A stretch of DNA of 9,257 nucleotides from contig JAEYVN010000095.1 of NCBI GenBank assembly GCA_023431725.1, positions 1 through 9,257 on the forward strand, read 5' to 3'. The position numbers were made by a program, and so were the translations under genes. Positions 1 through 6,443 of the stretch are shown piece after piece. Source of the stretch: Pseudomonadota bacterium. GTDB lineage: Bacteria; Pseudomonadota; Alphaproteobacteria; Rhizobiales; Xanthobacteraceae. Position 1 is the first letter of the stretch; each line of letters begins with the position of its first letter. Under the pieces are notes generated by a model. It made no database searches. It was not told the origin of the DNA and saw only the letters and a program-made list of their open reading frames with translations.

Positions 1-423
1 ACCGGCTGGATGCACAATCGGGTGCGTATGGTCACCGCCTCATTCCTGATCAAACATCTGTTGATCGACTGGCGGCTCGGCGAGCAATGGTTCTGGGACA
101 CGCTGGTTGATGCAGATCCCGCCAATAACACCGCGAGCTGGCAATGGGTCGCGGGCTCGGGCGCCGATGCTGCGCCGTATTTCCGCATCTTCAGTCCCAT
201 CTTGCAGGGCGAGAAATTCGATCCGGACGGCGCCTATGTCCGGCAATGGGTGCCTGAGATTGCAGGGCTGCCGGACAAGTTCATCCACAAGCCCTGGCTC
301 GCTTCAGAGCAGATCTTGGCCGGTGCGGGCATCACAATGGGCGAGAGCTACCCGAATCCGATCATCGAACACGACACGGCGCGCAAGCGCGCCCTCGCCG
401 CCTTCGCGTACGTCAGGACCTGA
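1..423 (+). CDS. phrB: Deoxyribodipyrimidine photolyase (class I), C-terminal part, 5' end outside window
   Basis: This is the last 140 residues of a blue-light DNA repair flavoprotein, which splits cyclobutane pyrimidine dimers using FADH-. The frame is open from the first base (Thr-Gly-Trp-Met-His-Asn-Arg-Val-Arg), so the ATG at base 10 is internal and the true start lies upstream. The segment N-R-V-R-M-V-T-A-S-F-L-I-K-H-L-L-I-D-W-R matches the second DNA photolyase family signature in the FAD-binding helical domain. It is followed by the Asn-Asn...Trp-Gln-Trp segment that lines the flavin and carries electron-transfer tryptophans, then by the A-A-P-Y-F-R-I-F-S-P and G-E-K-F-D-P-D-G blocks. 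The C-terminus (I-H-K-P-W, then Y-P-x-P-I-I-E-H) ends where class I photolyases normally end. A cryptochrome-like relative cannot be excluded without the N-terminal antenna domain. The stop codon lies inside a short inverted repeat, and the next gene converges 3 bases later. Confidence 0.93.
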   Translation, partial: TGWMHNRVRMVTASFLIKHLLIDWRLGEQWFWDTLVDADPANNTASWQWVAGSGADAAPYFRIFSPILQGEKFDPDGAYVRQWVPEIAGLPDKFIHKPWLASEQILAGAGITMGESYPNPIIEHDTARKRALAAFAYVRT

Positions 424-424
424 C
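412..424. terminator. Short inverted repeat over the photolyase stop codon
   Basis: GTCAGG-A-CCTGAC is a perfect 6-base inverted repeat around one central base. It spans the photolyase TGA (421-423) and lies directly beside the TGA of the converging transporter gene (427-429). It is the only dyad at this convergent junction. The stem is short and has no T-run, so its role as a terminator is inferred from position only. Confidence 0.3.
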
Positions 425-426
425 CT

Positions 427-1359
427 TCACGCCTTGCGGTAGTTGACGATGAACACCGCCGTCGCACAGAGCACGATGCCGCTGATCGACAAGGCATCGA
501 GACGCTCGTTGAACAGCAGCCAGGCCATCACGGCCGTGGTCGCGGGCACAAGATAGAACAGGCTCGCGACCCTTGTCGCAGGAATGCGCTTGATGAGCCA
601 ATACATCAACGCCACCGTGAAGGTCGACAGTACCACGGACAGCCAGAACAGCGCGAAGATGAACTCGCCGCTCCACACGACCTGACGTGTTTCAAGTATC
701 AAGGCCGCGGCGCCGAAGAGAACGAGACAGGCAGAGAACTGAATCAGATTGCCGCTGCGCCAGTCGATCGCGCCGCAGAAACGCTTCTGGTAAAGCGAGC
801 CCAGCGTAATGCCAAGCAGGGAGACAAAGGACGCAATCCAGCCGAGTGTCGAGCCAGACGCCACGATGCTGCGATCATGCAGCACCAGCAGCACGCCCAC
901 GAGCCCCATTGCCAACCCGCCCCATTGCAGCGGTGTCACGCGCTCGCCGAGAAAGCGGTTGGCGATGGTCGATGTCAGGATCGGCTGAAGGCCCGGGATC
1001 AAGGCGGAGATGCCGGCCGGCACACCCTGGGAGATGGCGACGAAGACGCCGGCAAGATAGAGCCCGTGCACGAGGATACCGGCCACCACGCTGTGAGCAA
1101 CCTCTGCACCGACGGGCCAGCGCGGACGCGCTATGGCGACAATGATAGCGAGGATTACGACGACCAATGCCATTCGCAACGACAGAAATGTCATGGGTTC
1201 GGCATAAGGCATGCCGAACTTGGTGCCGATAAACCCCGTGCTCCAGAAGAACACAAAGGTCAGCGGCGCTGCTCGAAGGGCAAGGTCGGTCGGAGAAGGC
1301 TTCACGATTTTGTATTCCCGGCGGCCGCCGTGTTTAACGGACATGCGCCGCAATGTCAT
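427..1359 (-). CDS. EamA/DMT-family transporter (RhaT-like), ten predicted membrane helices
   Basis: This is an inner-membrane protein of up to 310 residues in the drug/metabolite transporter superfamily. It has two EamA repeats, roughly residues 34-162 and 175-306. Each ends in the family's typical block: P-G-L-Q-P-I-L-T followed by L-G-E-R-V-T-P-L-Q-W in the first half, and Y-L-V-P-A-T-T-A-V-M-A-W followed by N-E-R-L-D-A-L in the second. About ten hydrophobic helices can be counted, as expected. The substrate cannot be read from sequence; relatives export amino acids, metabolites or drugs. The start is uncertain. The ATG at 1359-1357 gives the longest form, an ATG at 1344-1342 would remove five residues, and a GTG at 1305-1303 just before the first conserved segment would remove eighteen; none has a strong ribosome site. 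It is divergent from the formaldehyde dehydrogenase gene, across an 83-base gap, and convergent with the photolyase gene. Confidence 0.9.
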   Translation of the reverse strand: MTLRRMSVKHGGRREYKIVKPSPTDLALRAAPLTFVFFWSTGFIGTKFGMPYAEPMTFLSLRMALVVVILAIIVAIARPRWPVGAEVAHSVVAGILVHGLYLAGVFVAISQGVPAGISALIPGLQPILTSTIANRFLGERVTPLQWGGLAMGLVGVLLVLHDRSIVASGSTLGWIASFVSLLGITLGSLYQKRFCGAIDWRSGNLIQFSACLVLFGAAALILETRQVVWSGEFIFALFWLSVVLSTFTVALMYWLIKRIPATRVASLFYLVPATTAVMAWLLFNERLDALSISGIVLCATAVFIVNYRKA

Positions 1360-1442
1360 TGCGCCGGGCGTTGCAATCGGTGCATGACAGGCAGGACTGA
1401 GATGGCCGCGGACGATTTGCGGCGCCGGAACGGAGAAAAACG

Positions 1443-2570
1443 ATGGATGTGCGTGCAGCAGTGGCTGTGGCGGCAGGCAAGCCGCTGGAAATCATGACAG
1501 TTCAGCTGGAAGGCCCCAAGGCCGGCGAAGTCATGGTCGAGATCAAGGCTACCGGCATCTGCCACACCGACGAATTCACCCTCTCCGGCGCCGACCCCGA
1601 AGGCCTCTTCCCCGCCATCCTCGGGCATGAGGGCGCCGGCGTCGTGGTCGACGTCGGTCCGGGCGTAACCAGCGTCAAGAAAGGCGATCACGTCATTCCG
1701 CTCTACACCCCGGAGTGCCGCCAATGCCCGTCGTGCCTTTCGCGCAAGACCAACCTCTGCACCGCGATCCGTTCGACCCAGGGTCAGGGCCTGATGCCGG
1801 ATGGCACCTCGCGCTTCTCGCTCGATGGCAAGCCGTTGCACCACTATATGGGCTGCTCGACTTTCGCGAACTTCACCGTGCTCCCTGAAATCGCCGTCGC
1901 GAAGGTGCGTGAGGACGCCCCGTTCGACAAGATCTGCTACATCGGCTGCGGCGTCACCACCGGCATCGGCGCCGTGTTCAACACCGCCAAGGTGGAAATC
2001 GGTGCGAAGGCGATCGTATTCGGTCTCGGCGGCATCGGCCTGAACGTCATCCAGGGCCTTCGCATTGCCGGCGCTGACATGATTATCGGCGTCGACATCA
2101 ATAACGAGCGCAAATCCTGGGGCGAGAGGTTCGGCATGACGCACTTCGTCAATCCGAAGGAAATCGGCAAGGATCTCGTACCCTATCTCGTCGACATGAC
2201 CAAGACGCCGGCCGACCAGATCGGCGGCGCCGCCTACACCTTCGACTGCACCGGCAACGTGACGGTGATGCGCCAGGCACTCGAAGCCTGCCATCGCGGC
2301 TGGGGCGTGTCGGTGATCATCGGCGTGGCACCGGCCGGCGCGGAAATTTCAACGCGTCCGTTCCAGCTGGTGACCGGCCGCGTGTGGAAAGGCTCGGCAT
2401 TCGGCGGCGCAAGAGGCCGCACCGATGTCCCGAAGATCGTCGACTGGTACATGGACAAGAAGATCGAGATCGACCCGATGATCACGCATCTTCTGCCACT
2501 CGAGGACATCAACAAGGGCTTCGACCTGATGCACGAAGGCAAGAGCATCCGGAGCGTCGTCGTCTACTGA
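1443..2570 (+). CDS. frmA: S-(hydroxymethyl)glutathione dehydrogenase / class III alcohol dehydrogenase
   Basis: This cytosolic zinc enzyme of 375 residues oxidises S-hydroxymethylglutathione (formaldehyde plus glutathione) to S-formylglutathione with NAD+. It can also reduce S-nitrosoglutathione. Catalytic zinc ligands C40, H62 and C169 are present, with E63 next to H62. The structural zinc set is C92, C95, C98 and C106. The class III substrate pocket is intact: T42, D51, E53 and R110, the last being the arginine that binds the glutathione carboxylate (R114 of the human enzyme, numbered without Met). The Rossmann motif is G-L-G-G-I-G at 194-199, with D218 for the NAD ribose. Length and collinearity with human ADH5 are full. 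A GGAG ribosome site (1432-1435) lies 7 bases before the ATG. The usual partners, S-formylglutathione hydrolase and a glutathione-formaldehyde activating protein, are not in this window. Also called adhC or flhA. Confidence 0.97.
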   Translation: MDVRAAVAVAAGKPLEIMTVQLEGPKAGEVMVEIKATGICHTDEFTLSGADPEGLFPAILGHEGAGVVVDVGPGVTSVKKGDHVIPLYTPECRQCPSCLSRKTNLCTAIRSTQGQGLMPDGTSRFSLDGKPLHHYMGCSTFANFTVLPEIAVAKVREDAPFDKICYIGCGVTTGIGAVFNTAKVEIGAKAIVFGLGGIGLNVIQGLRIAGADMIIGVDINNERKSWGERFGMTHFVNPKEIGKDLVPYLVDMTKTPADQIGGAAYTFDCTGNVTVMRQALEACHRGWGVSVIIGVAPAGAEISTRPFQLVTGRVWKGSAFGGARGRTDVPKIVDWYMDKKIEIDPMITHLLPLEDINKGFDLMHEGKSIRSVVVY

Positions 2571-2575
2571 CCTTC

Positions 2576-2604
2576 GTGGGCAGTGTCCTCAGGACGCTGC
2601 CCAC
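2576..2604. terminator. Strong hairpin between frmA and the chemoreceptor gene, probable bidirectional terminator
   Basis: GTGGGCAGTGTCC (2576-2588) pairs with GGACGCTGCCCAC (2592-2604) over a three-base TCA loop. This is a 13 bp stem with one G-U pair. It starts 6 bases after the frmA stop and ends 10 bases before the stop of the converging chemoreceptor gene. No T-run follows on either strand, which is common in GC-rich genomes. The terminator role is inferred from stem strength and position. Confidence 0.75.
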
Positions 2605-2614
2605 CCTTCCCGCA

Positions 2615-4084
2615 TTAGGCCACCGCGCGCTGAATATCGGCCGTGAATTCTTTCACCCGCGCGCGGATGGTGCGTGTCTGGTTCGCCACCTGTTTGGCGG
2701 CCTCACCCAGTTCGGCAACGGCCGCCGCCGTGTCGTCTGCAGCGGTTTCGATCTGCACGATCGCCGCGGCTACATTGCTCACACCCAGGGCGGCTGAATT
2801 TACATTGCCGGCAATTTCGCGGGCGGCTTCAGCCTGCTGCTCGACGGCGGACGCGATGCGGGAATGCGCAGTGTCCAGATCACGGATGGCATGCGTGATC
2901 GACTGGATGGCTCCAACCGAACGGCCGGTCGATTGCTGCATGGCTGCGATACGGGCGCCAATGTCGCGAGTAGCTTGTGCCGTCTGGCCGGCCAGTGCCT
3001 TGACCTCCTGCGCCACAACGGCAAACCCGCGGCCGGCGTCGCCCGCCCGCGCAGCCTCGATGGTCGCATTCAGCGCGAGAAGATTGGTCTGACTTGCAAT
3101 CGCCGTGATCAGATCGGTGACCTTGGTTATTTCCGCGGCAACCTCGGCGAGTTCGTCGATCGTCGCATTGGCCGTCTTGGCCTCGGAAACAGCCGCATTG
3201 GCGAGTTGCGACGATTGGGTGGCGTTGACTCCGACCTCGGAAATGGTCTCGGCAAGCTCGTCTCCAGCTTGTGCGGCAAGCCTCACCTTCGCGGCGGTTT
3301 CGTCAGACGCGATGGTGGCCGTAACAGCCTGCTCGGTCGTCCGTGCCGAGGCGACCCCGAGCTTGTCGGCATTGCTTTCGAGCGCGACCGCCGTCCGATG
3401 CAGGACTTCGATCGATCGTGCCATCTCCCGTTCGAAATCGAGCATCACGCGCTCGGTCATGTCCGCGCGTTCTTTGGTTTGCACCAACTCGCGACTGCGG
3501 ACGTCGAGAACCTGTCTCAACTCCTGAGCTGCATGTTCAGCAGAACGACGGTCCGCTTCGGCCTGACGAAATGCCGCGCGGATCGTCCAAACGATACCGG
3601 CCAGCATGAATGTTTCGATCACCACGACAAGCGCATGGAAAGCAACCCGGCCGATATCGCTGCCGCCCGAATACAAGGCTGCTGGAAGAAGCGCATTGAA
3701 CCCGAGATGCTGGACCGCGATCAGCCCCGCTGCCCACAGCAGAATGCGAATATCGCAAAAGCCTGACAGCATTGCCAGGACGGCAAAATAGTAGAAATGC
3801 GTTTCGATCTGCCAGGGATGCCCCTGCATCAGATAGACGAGCAACGATGCCTGTCCCAGCAGCGCCACGGTCAAGGCGGCGGCGACGACAATCACCGGCC
3901 TTTTCAGACGCAGCAGCAGCACCGGCGCCGCTGCAAACAGCAGCGACAACACGCCGACCGTTATGACGTTGTAGCCGCCCCACCACCCGACCACAACGAG
4001 CACCGGAACATGGATGAATGACAGGAGCGTCAACGCATAGGCAACACTGCGCTGCAAGCTCTCGAGATTTGCCGCAGGCGCCAT
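2615..4084 (-). CDS. Methyl-accepting chemotaxis protein with six-helix membrane sensor
   Basis: This is a chemoreceptor of 489 residues that would signal through CheW/CheA to the flagellar motor. Residues about 14-170 form roughly six membrane helices joined by very short loops, with no periplasmic ligand-binding domain. The most distinctive block (91-130: W-x-x-E-T-H-F-Y-Y-F, then C-D-I-R-I, then Q-H-L-G-F-N) resembles membrane sensor modules found in other receptors and cyclases. A coiled-coil linker (about 171-225) replaces a recognisable HAMP domain. The cytoplasmic signalling domain (about 225-480) has the conserved hairpin tip at 327-371 ([28 protein letters not shown]). No C-terminal CheR-binding pentapeptide is seen. 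The start at ATG 4084-4082 is chosen because GGGGGGTGA lies just upstream and it shares a base with the stop of the preceding gene; a TTG at 4102 would add six residues. The stimulus is unknown; aerotaxis or energy taxis would suit a membrane-buried sensor. Confidence 0.93.
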   Translation of the reverse strand: MAPAANLESLQRSVAYALTLLSFIHVPVLVVVGWWGGYNVITVGVLSLLFAAAPVLLLRLKRPVIVVAAALTVALLGQASLLVYLMQGHPWQIETHFYYFAVLAMLSGFCDIRILLWAAGLIAVQHLGFNALLPAALYSGGSDIGRVAFHALVVVIETFMLAGIVWTIRAAFRQAEADRRSAEHAAQELRQVLDVRSRELVQTKERADMTERVMLDFEREMARSIEVLHRTAVALESNADKLGVASARTTEQAVTATIASDETAAKVRLAAQAGDELAETISEVGVNATQSSQLANAAVSEAKTANATIDELAEVAAEITKVTDLITAIASQTNLLALNATIEAARAGDAGRGFAVVAQEVKALAGQTAQATRDIGARIAAMQQSTGRSVGAIQSITHAIRDLDTAHSRIASAVEQQAEAAREIAGNVNSAALGVSNVAAAIVQIETAADDTAAAVAELGEAAKQVANQTRTIRARVKEFTADIQRAVA

Positions 4085-4425
4085 CACGTCGTCACCCCCC
4101 AACCGAGGCAGGCGATGAAGGAAGACGCTGTAAATGTGATGAGTGCGCCGGCCGCGGCGGCCTGCCTCGCGAAATTGGCATCACGCGGCTCGGCTATGAC
4201 GATGAATGGAAGAGCTCCGACACCGAGAATACGGGCTTCGGTCGCTGCAACCCTGTTGATCGCGCTGCTTGAAGACACCCATGGCGCAAACAGGACCGCC
4301 ACAGATCGCGGTTCGGCGGCGGCGCCGCTGTCACGAAATCCGATCATCGGAAATGACAAACTGGCTGCGAGCAACAGCCCAATTACCGCGCTATCCCACC
4401 AGCGGCCATTTGCGACCCACTTCAT
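4084..4425 (-). CDS. Small membrane-anchored protein of unknown function, coupled to the chemoreceptor gene
   Basis: I do not recognise a named family for this 113-residue protein. An N-terminal hydrophobic helix (about 11-30) suggests a membrane anchor or uncleaved signal. The rest alternates strand-like and helix-like stretches: V-A-V-L-F-A-P-W (42-49), a helix about 51-65, L-P-F-I-V-I-A-E-P (72-80), a helix about 83-94, then L-I-T-F-T-A (95-100). This suggests a small alpha/beta domain outside the membrane. One cysteine (C106) lies near the C-terminus. Its TGA (4086-4084) overlaps the chemoreceptor ATG by one base (TGATG), a typical translational-coupling arrangement, so the two proteins are probably co-made. 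The start ATG at 4425-4423 has only a loose purine-rich stretch upstream. A predicted CtrA box lies 48-64 bases before the start. A role as accessory to the receptor is inferred from linkage alone. Confidence 0.75.
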   Translation of the reverse strand: MKWVANGRWWDSAVIGLLLAASLSFPMIGFRDSGAAAEPRSVAVLFAPWVSSSSAINRVAATEARILGVGALPFIVIAEPRDANFARQAAAAGALITFTASSFIACLGWGVTT

Positions 4426-4472
4426 CGCTATACGCTACCCAATTCCCACTATCTGGATGTACATGCGCGCCA

Positions 4473-4489
4473 GTTAAGGGCTCATTAAC
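4473..4489. promoter_or_regulatory. Predicted CtrA-binding site (GTTAA-N7-TTAAC)
   Basis: GTTAA-GGGCTCA-TTAAC is an exact match to the known alphaproteobacterial CtrA consensus TTAA-N7-TTAA, including the flanking G and C that make it fully dyad-symmetric. Read on the minus strand, the proximal half-site (C-T-T-A-A-C, 4478-4473) would sit at -35. A 17-base spacer and a weak -10-like CAGATA (4455-4450) follow, placing transcription initiation near 4443, about 18 bases before the ATG of the 113-residue protein. CtrA controls flagellar and chemotaxis genes in many of these bacteria, which fits the chemoreceptor downstream. The motif is seen directly; binding is inferred. Confidence 0.6.
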
Positions 4490-4546
4490 GCTGCAGCGCA
4501 GCACGTCTCCGATCTGATGGAATTGGCTCGATCGTCAAAGGATCGC

Positions 4547-4560
4547 TTAACCTTAACCAT
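4547..4560 (+). promoter_or_regulatory. Tandem TTAACC with a CtrA-like half-site (TTAACCAT)
   Basis: TTAACCTTAACCAT is a direct repeat of TTAACC ending in TTAACCAT, the half-site form reported for CtrA. It lies about 58 bases to the right of the full CtrA box, on the side facing the secreted ClpP-like gene (start 4651). The two TTAA cores are only 2 bases apart, so this is not a standard full site. Confidence 0.35.
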
Positions 4561-4587
4561 TTGAAAACGTGATTTCGCCAAATTCTT

Positions 4588-4616
4588 GCCCAGCTGCGGC
4601 CTTCTGGGCTGCCCAG
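4588..4616 (+). repeat. Overlapping inverted repeats that can form two alternative hairpins
   Basis: GCCCAG (4588-4593), CTGGGC (4604-4609) and GCCCAG (4611-4616) are three perfect complementary blocks. The middle one can pair with either neighbour but not both. They lie 35-63 bases before the ATG of the secreted ClpP-like gene. They could be part of a leader or an operator; nothing in the sequence decides between these. Confidence 0.3.
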
Positions 4617-4650
4617 TAAAGTGGCGTTCGACTACCGATTTGGGGCGTGC

Positions 4651-5097
4651 ATGCGTTTCTTGGGGGTTGCCGTCGGGCTCCTTTGCCTGACGTCCTTGCC
4701 TGCTTCAGCCGACCTGCGCATCACGCGCGATCACGGCGGCGAAGTGGAGAAATACAAAGCCAAATACAAGCGCATTCGCGACACAGGCGAACGCGTCATC
4801 ATTGATGGCATATGCAATTCCGCCTGCACGCTGGTGCTGGGCATCGTGCCCCACAGCAAAATTTGCGTAACGCCGCGTGCCAGCCTTGGCTTCCACGAGG
4901 CTTACACCGTTCAGAACTGGCCCTTCCAAGGACCAAAACTGGCGAACGCCGCCGGCACACGCGACCTGATGTCGTATTATCCCGAACCGGTGCTCGACTG
5001 GATCGAACGCAAGGGCGGTCTCACGCCGAAAATGAAAAGCGTGAAGAATGGCCCTGAACTTTGGGCCATGCTGCTGCCCTGCCCTGAAGAATGGTAA
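4651..5097 (+). CDS. Secreted ClpP/crotonase-fold-like protein (COG3904-type periplasmic protein)
   Basis: This exported protein of 148 residues has a clear signal peptide (1-20, hydrophobic core then L-P-A-S-A before D21). The mature part contains V-I-I-D-G-I-C-N-S-A-C-T-L-V-L-G (49-64) and R-A-S-L-G-F-H-E-A (76-84). This resembles the Ser-Ala-Cys-Thr...Gly-Phe-His pattern of predicted periplasmic proteins with a ClpP-like fold. S57 and H82 are 25 residues apart, the same spacing as the catalytic Ser and His of E. coli ClpP. A third catalytic residue is not evident. Four cysteines in the mature part (C55, C59, C72, C144) could form disulfides. The ATG at 4651 is chosen over a GTG at 4621 because it begins the signal peptide directly and has GGGG upstream. 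Activity as a protease is not shown; many family members may be inactive. It is divergent from the chemoreceptor unit. Confidence 0.75.
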   Translation: MRFLGVAVGLLCLTSLPASADLRITRDHGGEVEKYKAKYKRIRDTGERVIIDGICNSACTLVLGIVPHSKICVTPRASLGFHEAYTVQNWPFQGPKLANAAGTRDLMSYYPEPVLDWIERKGGLTPKMKSVKNGPELWAMLLPCPEEW

Positions 5098-5116
5098 GCG
5101 GCTTCACCGAGGCCGC
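5098..5116. terminator. Weak hairpin between the ClpP-like gene and the AhpD-like gene
   Basis: GCGGC (5098-5102) can pair with GCCGC (5112-5116) across a nine-base loop, one base after the TAA of the ClpP-like gene and 15 bases before the end of the converging gene. The stem is only 5 bp (6 with a G-U pair) and has no T-run, so this is a weak terminator candidate. Confidence 0.3.
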
Positions 5117-5131
5117 ATAACGGGGTCAGAG

Positions 5132-5530
5132 CTACTTTTCGAACGCGGCATCAATCGGCACCCGATAGCCATTCGCCAGCCGGTTCGTTTCGTTGGCCAT
5201 GCCGGTGACGGCCATGACCTCTCCGAACATCTCGTCGGTCATCCCGGCCTTACGCGCCGCTGCAGTGTGGCTCGCAATGCAATAACCGCAGCCATTGGTC
5301 ACGCTGACGGCGAGATAAATCATCTCCTTGGTCAGCGGATCGAGCGTGCCCGGCGCCATCACCTCCTTCACGCTGTCCCAGGTTCGCTTCAAAAGTACCG
5401 GGTCCCGCGCCAGATACTTCCAGAAATTATTGACATCCGGCACGTTCCGGGACGCTTTGATATCGTCGAACACCGCACGAACCGCCGGTGATGCATGATC
5501 ATAATCTATCTTGGGCGTGGCGGTGTTCAT
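5132..5530 (-). CDS. Carboxymuconolactone decarboxylase-family / AhpD-like protein
   Basis: This is a cytosolic all-helical protein of 132 residues in the CMD/AhpD superfamily. The AhpD-type redox centre is intact: E69, then C81-G-Y-C84 and H88. The Glu-to-Cys spacing of 12 and the C-x-x-C-x-x-x-H pattern are the same as in AhpD, whose cysteines reduce peroxiredoxin; here Tyr stands where AhpD has His between the cysteines. That pattern favours a thiol-disulfide or peroxidase role over true carboxymuconolactone decarboxylation, but the partner is unknown and no peroxiredoxin gene is nearby. The start is the ATG at 5530-5528, preceded on the minus strand by a purine-rich GAAGGGAAGG 3 bases upstream. 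An ATG at 5548 or 5584 would extend it by six or eighteen residues of non-family sequence. It is divergent from the wall-hydrolase gene. Confidence 0.88.
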   Translation of the reverse strand: MNTATPKIDYDHASPAVRAVFDDIKASRNVPDVNNFWKYLARDPVLLKRTWDSVKEVMAPGTLDPLTKEMIYLAVSVTNGCGYCIASHTAAARKAGMTDEMFGEVMAVTGMANETNRLANGYRVPIDAAFEK

Positions 5531-5673
5531 GACCCTTCCCTTCTCCATGTCTCGACTTTCCGGCTCAGGCCCAACTGTCACCATCGAACTTGGGACTTTT
5601 CCAATCCGGGCTGGTCATCGTTACCATCTTCTTTGTAGGATTGGGCCGGACCGGAGGAAAATGGGAGGGGACG

Positions 5674-6402
5674 ATGCAGTTTTTTGCTGCATTCTTTCGT
5701 CTTGCATTCACTTTGATAATTGCAATTTTCGTATTTTCTACAGCCCACGCCAAGCCCGTTCATCTGCCCGATACGCGCATCGTGCGCGACGACAATATCA
5801 GCCTCGATCGCGACATCATGGCAGAAACGCAACGCTATTGCCTCGCGCTTGCAATCTACTTTGAGGGCGGATCGACCGATGAGCCGGAGGTCGGGCAACG
5901 CCACGTCGCACGCGTAGTCGTCGCACGGGCGGCCGCCAATCGTTCCATCTGGGGCGGCTCCAACCTCTGCGACGTCGTCTTTTATCAACGCAAGAAGACG
6001 TGCCAGTTTTCATTCGCCTGTCTGCCCTTGGCAAAACGAACGCCACGCGGTGGACCAGCCTGGCGTTATTCGATGGAAATCGCCAGAGACGAGATCGAAG
6101 GTCGCAGCACCGTCGAAGAGCAATCGATCCGCTACTATATGAACGCCGCCCTGACACCGGCGCGGAACGCCTGCCGCTTCCGCAAGGAGTTTATGCCCGT
6201 CGTGCAGGCTGGCCGCCACGAATTCTTCCGCGAAGCGAGTGCCGCCGAACGGATCGAGCTTTCCAAAATGGATCACGCCGAGTGCAAGCGGCACACGGCC
6301 GAACTCAAAAAGAAGAAAAAGACGAGCAAGACGAAAAAGAATGCGGCGACCGCTGTCGCGAAAAAACAGCCACCAAAGAAGATCAATGTCGCGAAACGCT
6401 AG
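5674..6402 (+). CDS. Secreted SleB-type cell-wall hydrolase with lysine-rich C-terminus
   Basis: This exported protein of 242 residues belongs to the cell wall hydrolase SleB family, whose spore homologues are lytic transglycosylases cutting peptidoglycan. A signal peptide spans about 1-26, ending S-T-A-H-A before K27. The hydrolase domain (about 52-187) has C56-L-A-L-A-I-Y-F-E64-G-G with the presumed catalytic glutamate E64. It continues with V-A-R-V-V-V-A-R, then N-L-C-D-V-V-F-Y-Q (97-105), C110-Q-F-S-F, and Y-Y-M-N-A-A-L...C167-R-F-R-K-E-F...G-R-H-E-F-F. The organism does not look spore-forming, so a role in vegetative wall remodelling is likely. The last 38 residues are strongly basic with a run of five lysines, a non-family extension that may bind wall or lipid polyanions. 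The ATG at 5674 is preferred over a TTG at 5590 because GGGAGGGG lies directly upstream and the signal peptide begins there. Confidence 0.88.
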   Translation: MQFFAAFFRLAFTLIIAIFVFSTAHAKPVHLPDTRIVRDDNISLDRDIMAETQRYCLALAIYFEGGSTDEPEVGQRHVARVVVARAAANRSIWGGSNLCDVVFYQRKKTCQFSFACLPLAKRTPRGGPAWRYSMEIARDEIEGRSTVEEQSIRYYMNAALTPARNACRFRKEFMPVVQAGRHEFFREASAAERIELSKMDHAECKRHTAELKKKKKTSKTKKNAATAVAKKQPPKKINVAKR

Positions 6403-6410
6403 TCGACGGA

Positions 6411-6440
6411 CGTCACGGCCAGACCCGACTGGCCGTGGCG
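6411..6440. terminator. Strong hairpin between the wall-hydrolase and TRAP genes, probable bidirectional terminator
   Basis: CGTCACGGCCAG (6411-6422) pairs with CTGGCCGTGGCG (6429-6440) over the six-base loop ACCCGA, a 12 bp stem with one G-U pair. It fills the convergent gap, starting 8 bases after one stop and ending 3 bases before the other. No T-run is present. Confidence 0.72.
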
Positions 6441-6443
6441 CCG

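Noticed and set aside
877..1497. Plus-strand reading frame of 206 codons crossing the transporter and frmA start
   Set aside because: It overlaps the divergent promoter region and two real genes. Its Cys/His/Arg-rich sequence matches no family.
1356..2294. Long minus-strand reading frame (312 codons) opposite frmA
   Set aside because: It is antisense to a gene with all catalytic residues intact. Its His/Asp/Gly-rich sequence has no family-like motifs and is an effect of GC-rich codon bias.
2864..3766. Plus-strand reading frame of 300 codons inside the chemoreceptor gene
   Set aside because: It is antisense to the conserved chemoreceptor signalling domain. Its Arg/Gly-rich composition and lack of a ribosome site mark it as a shadow.
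5565..5753. Minus-strand 62-codon reading frame in the divergent gap before the wall hydrolase
   Set aside because: It overlaps the hydrolase signal peptide and ribosome site and shows no recognisable features.
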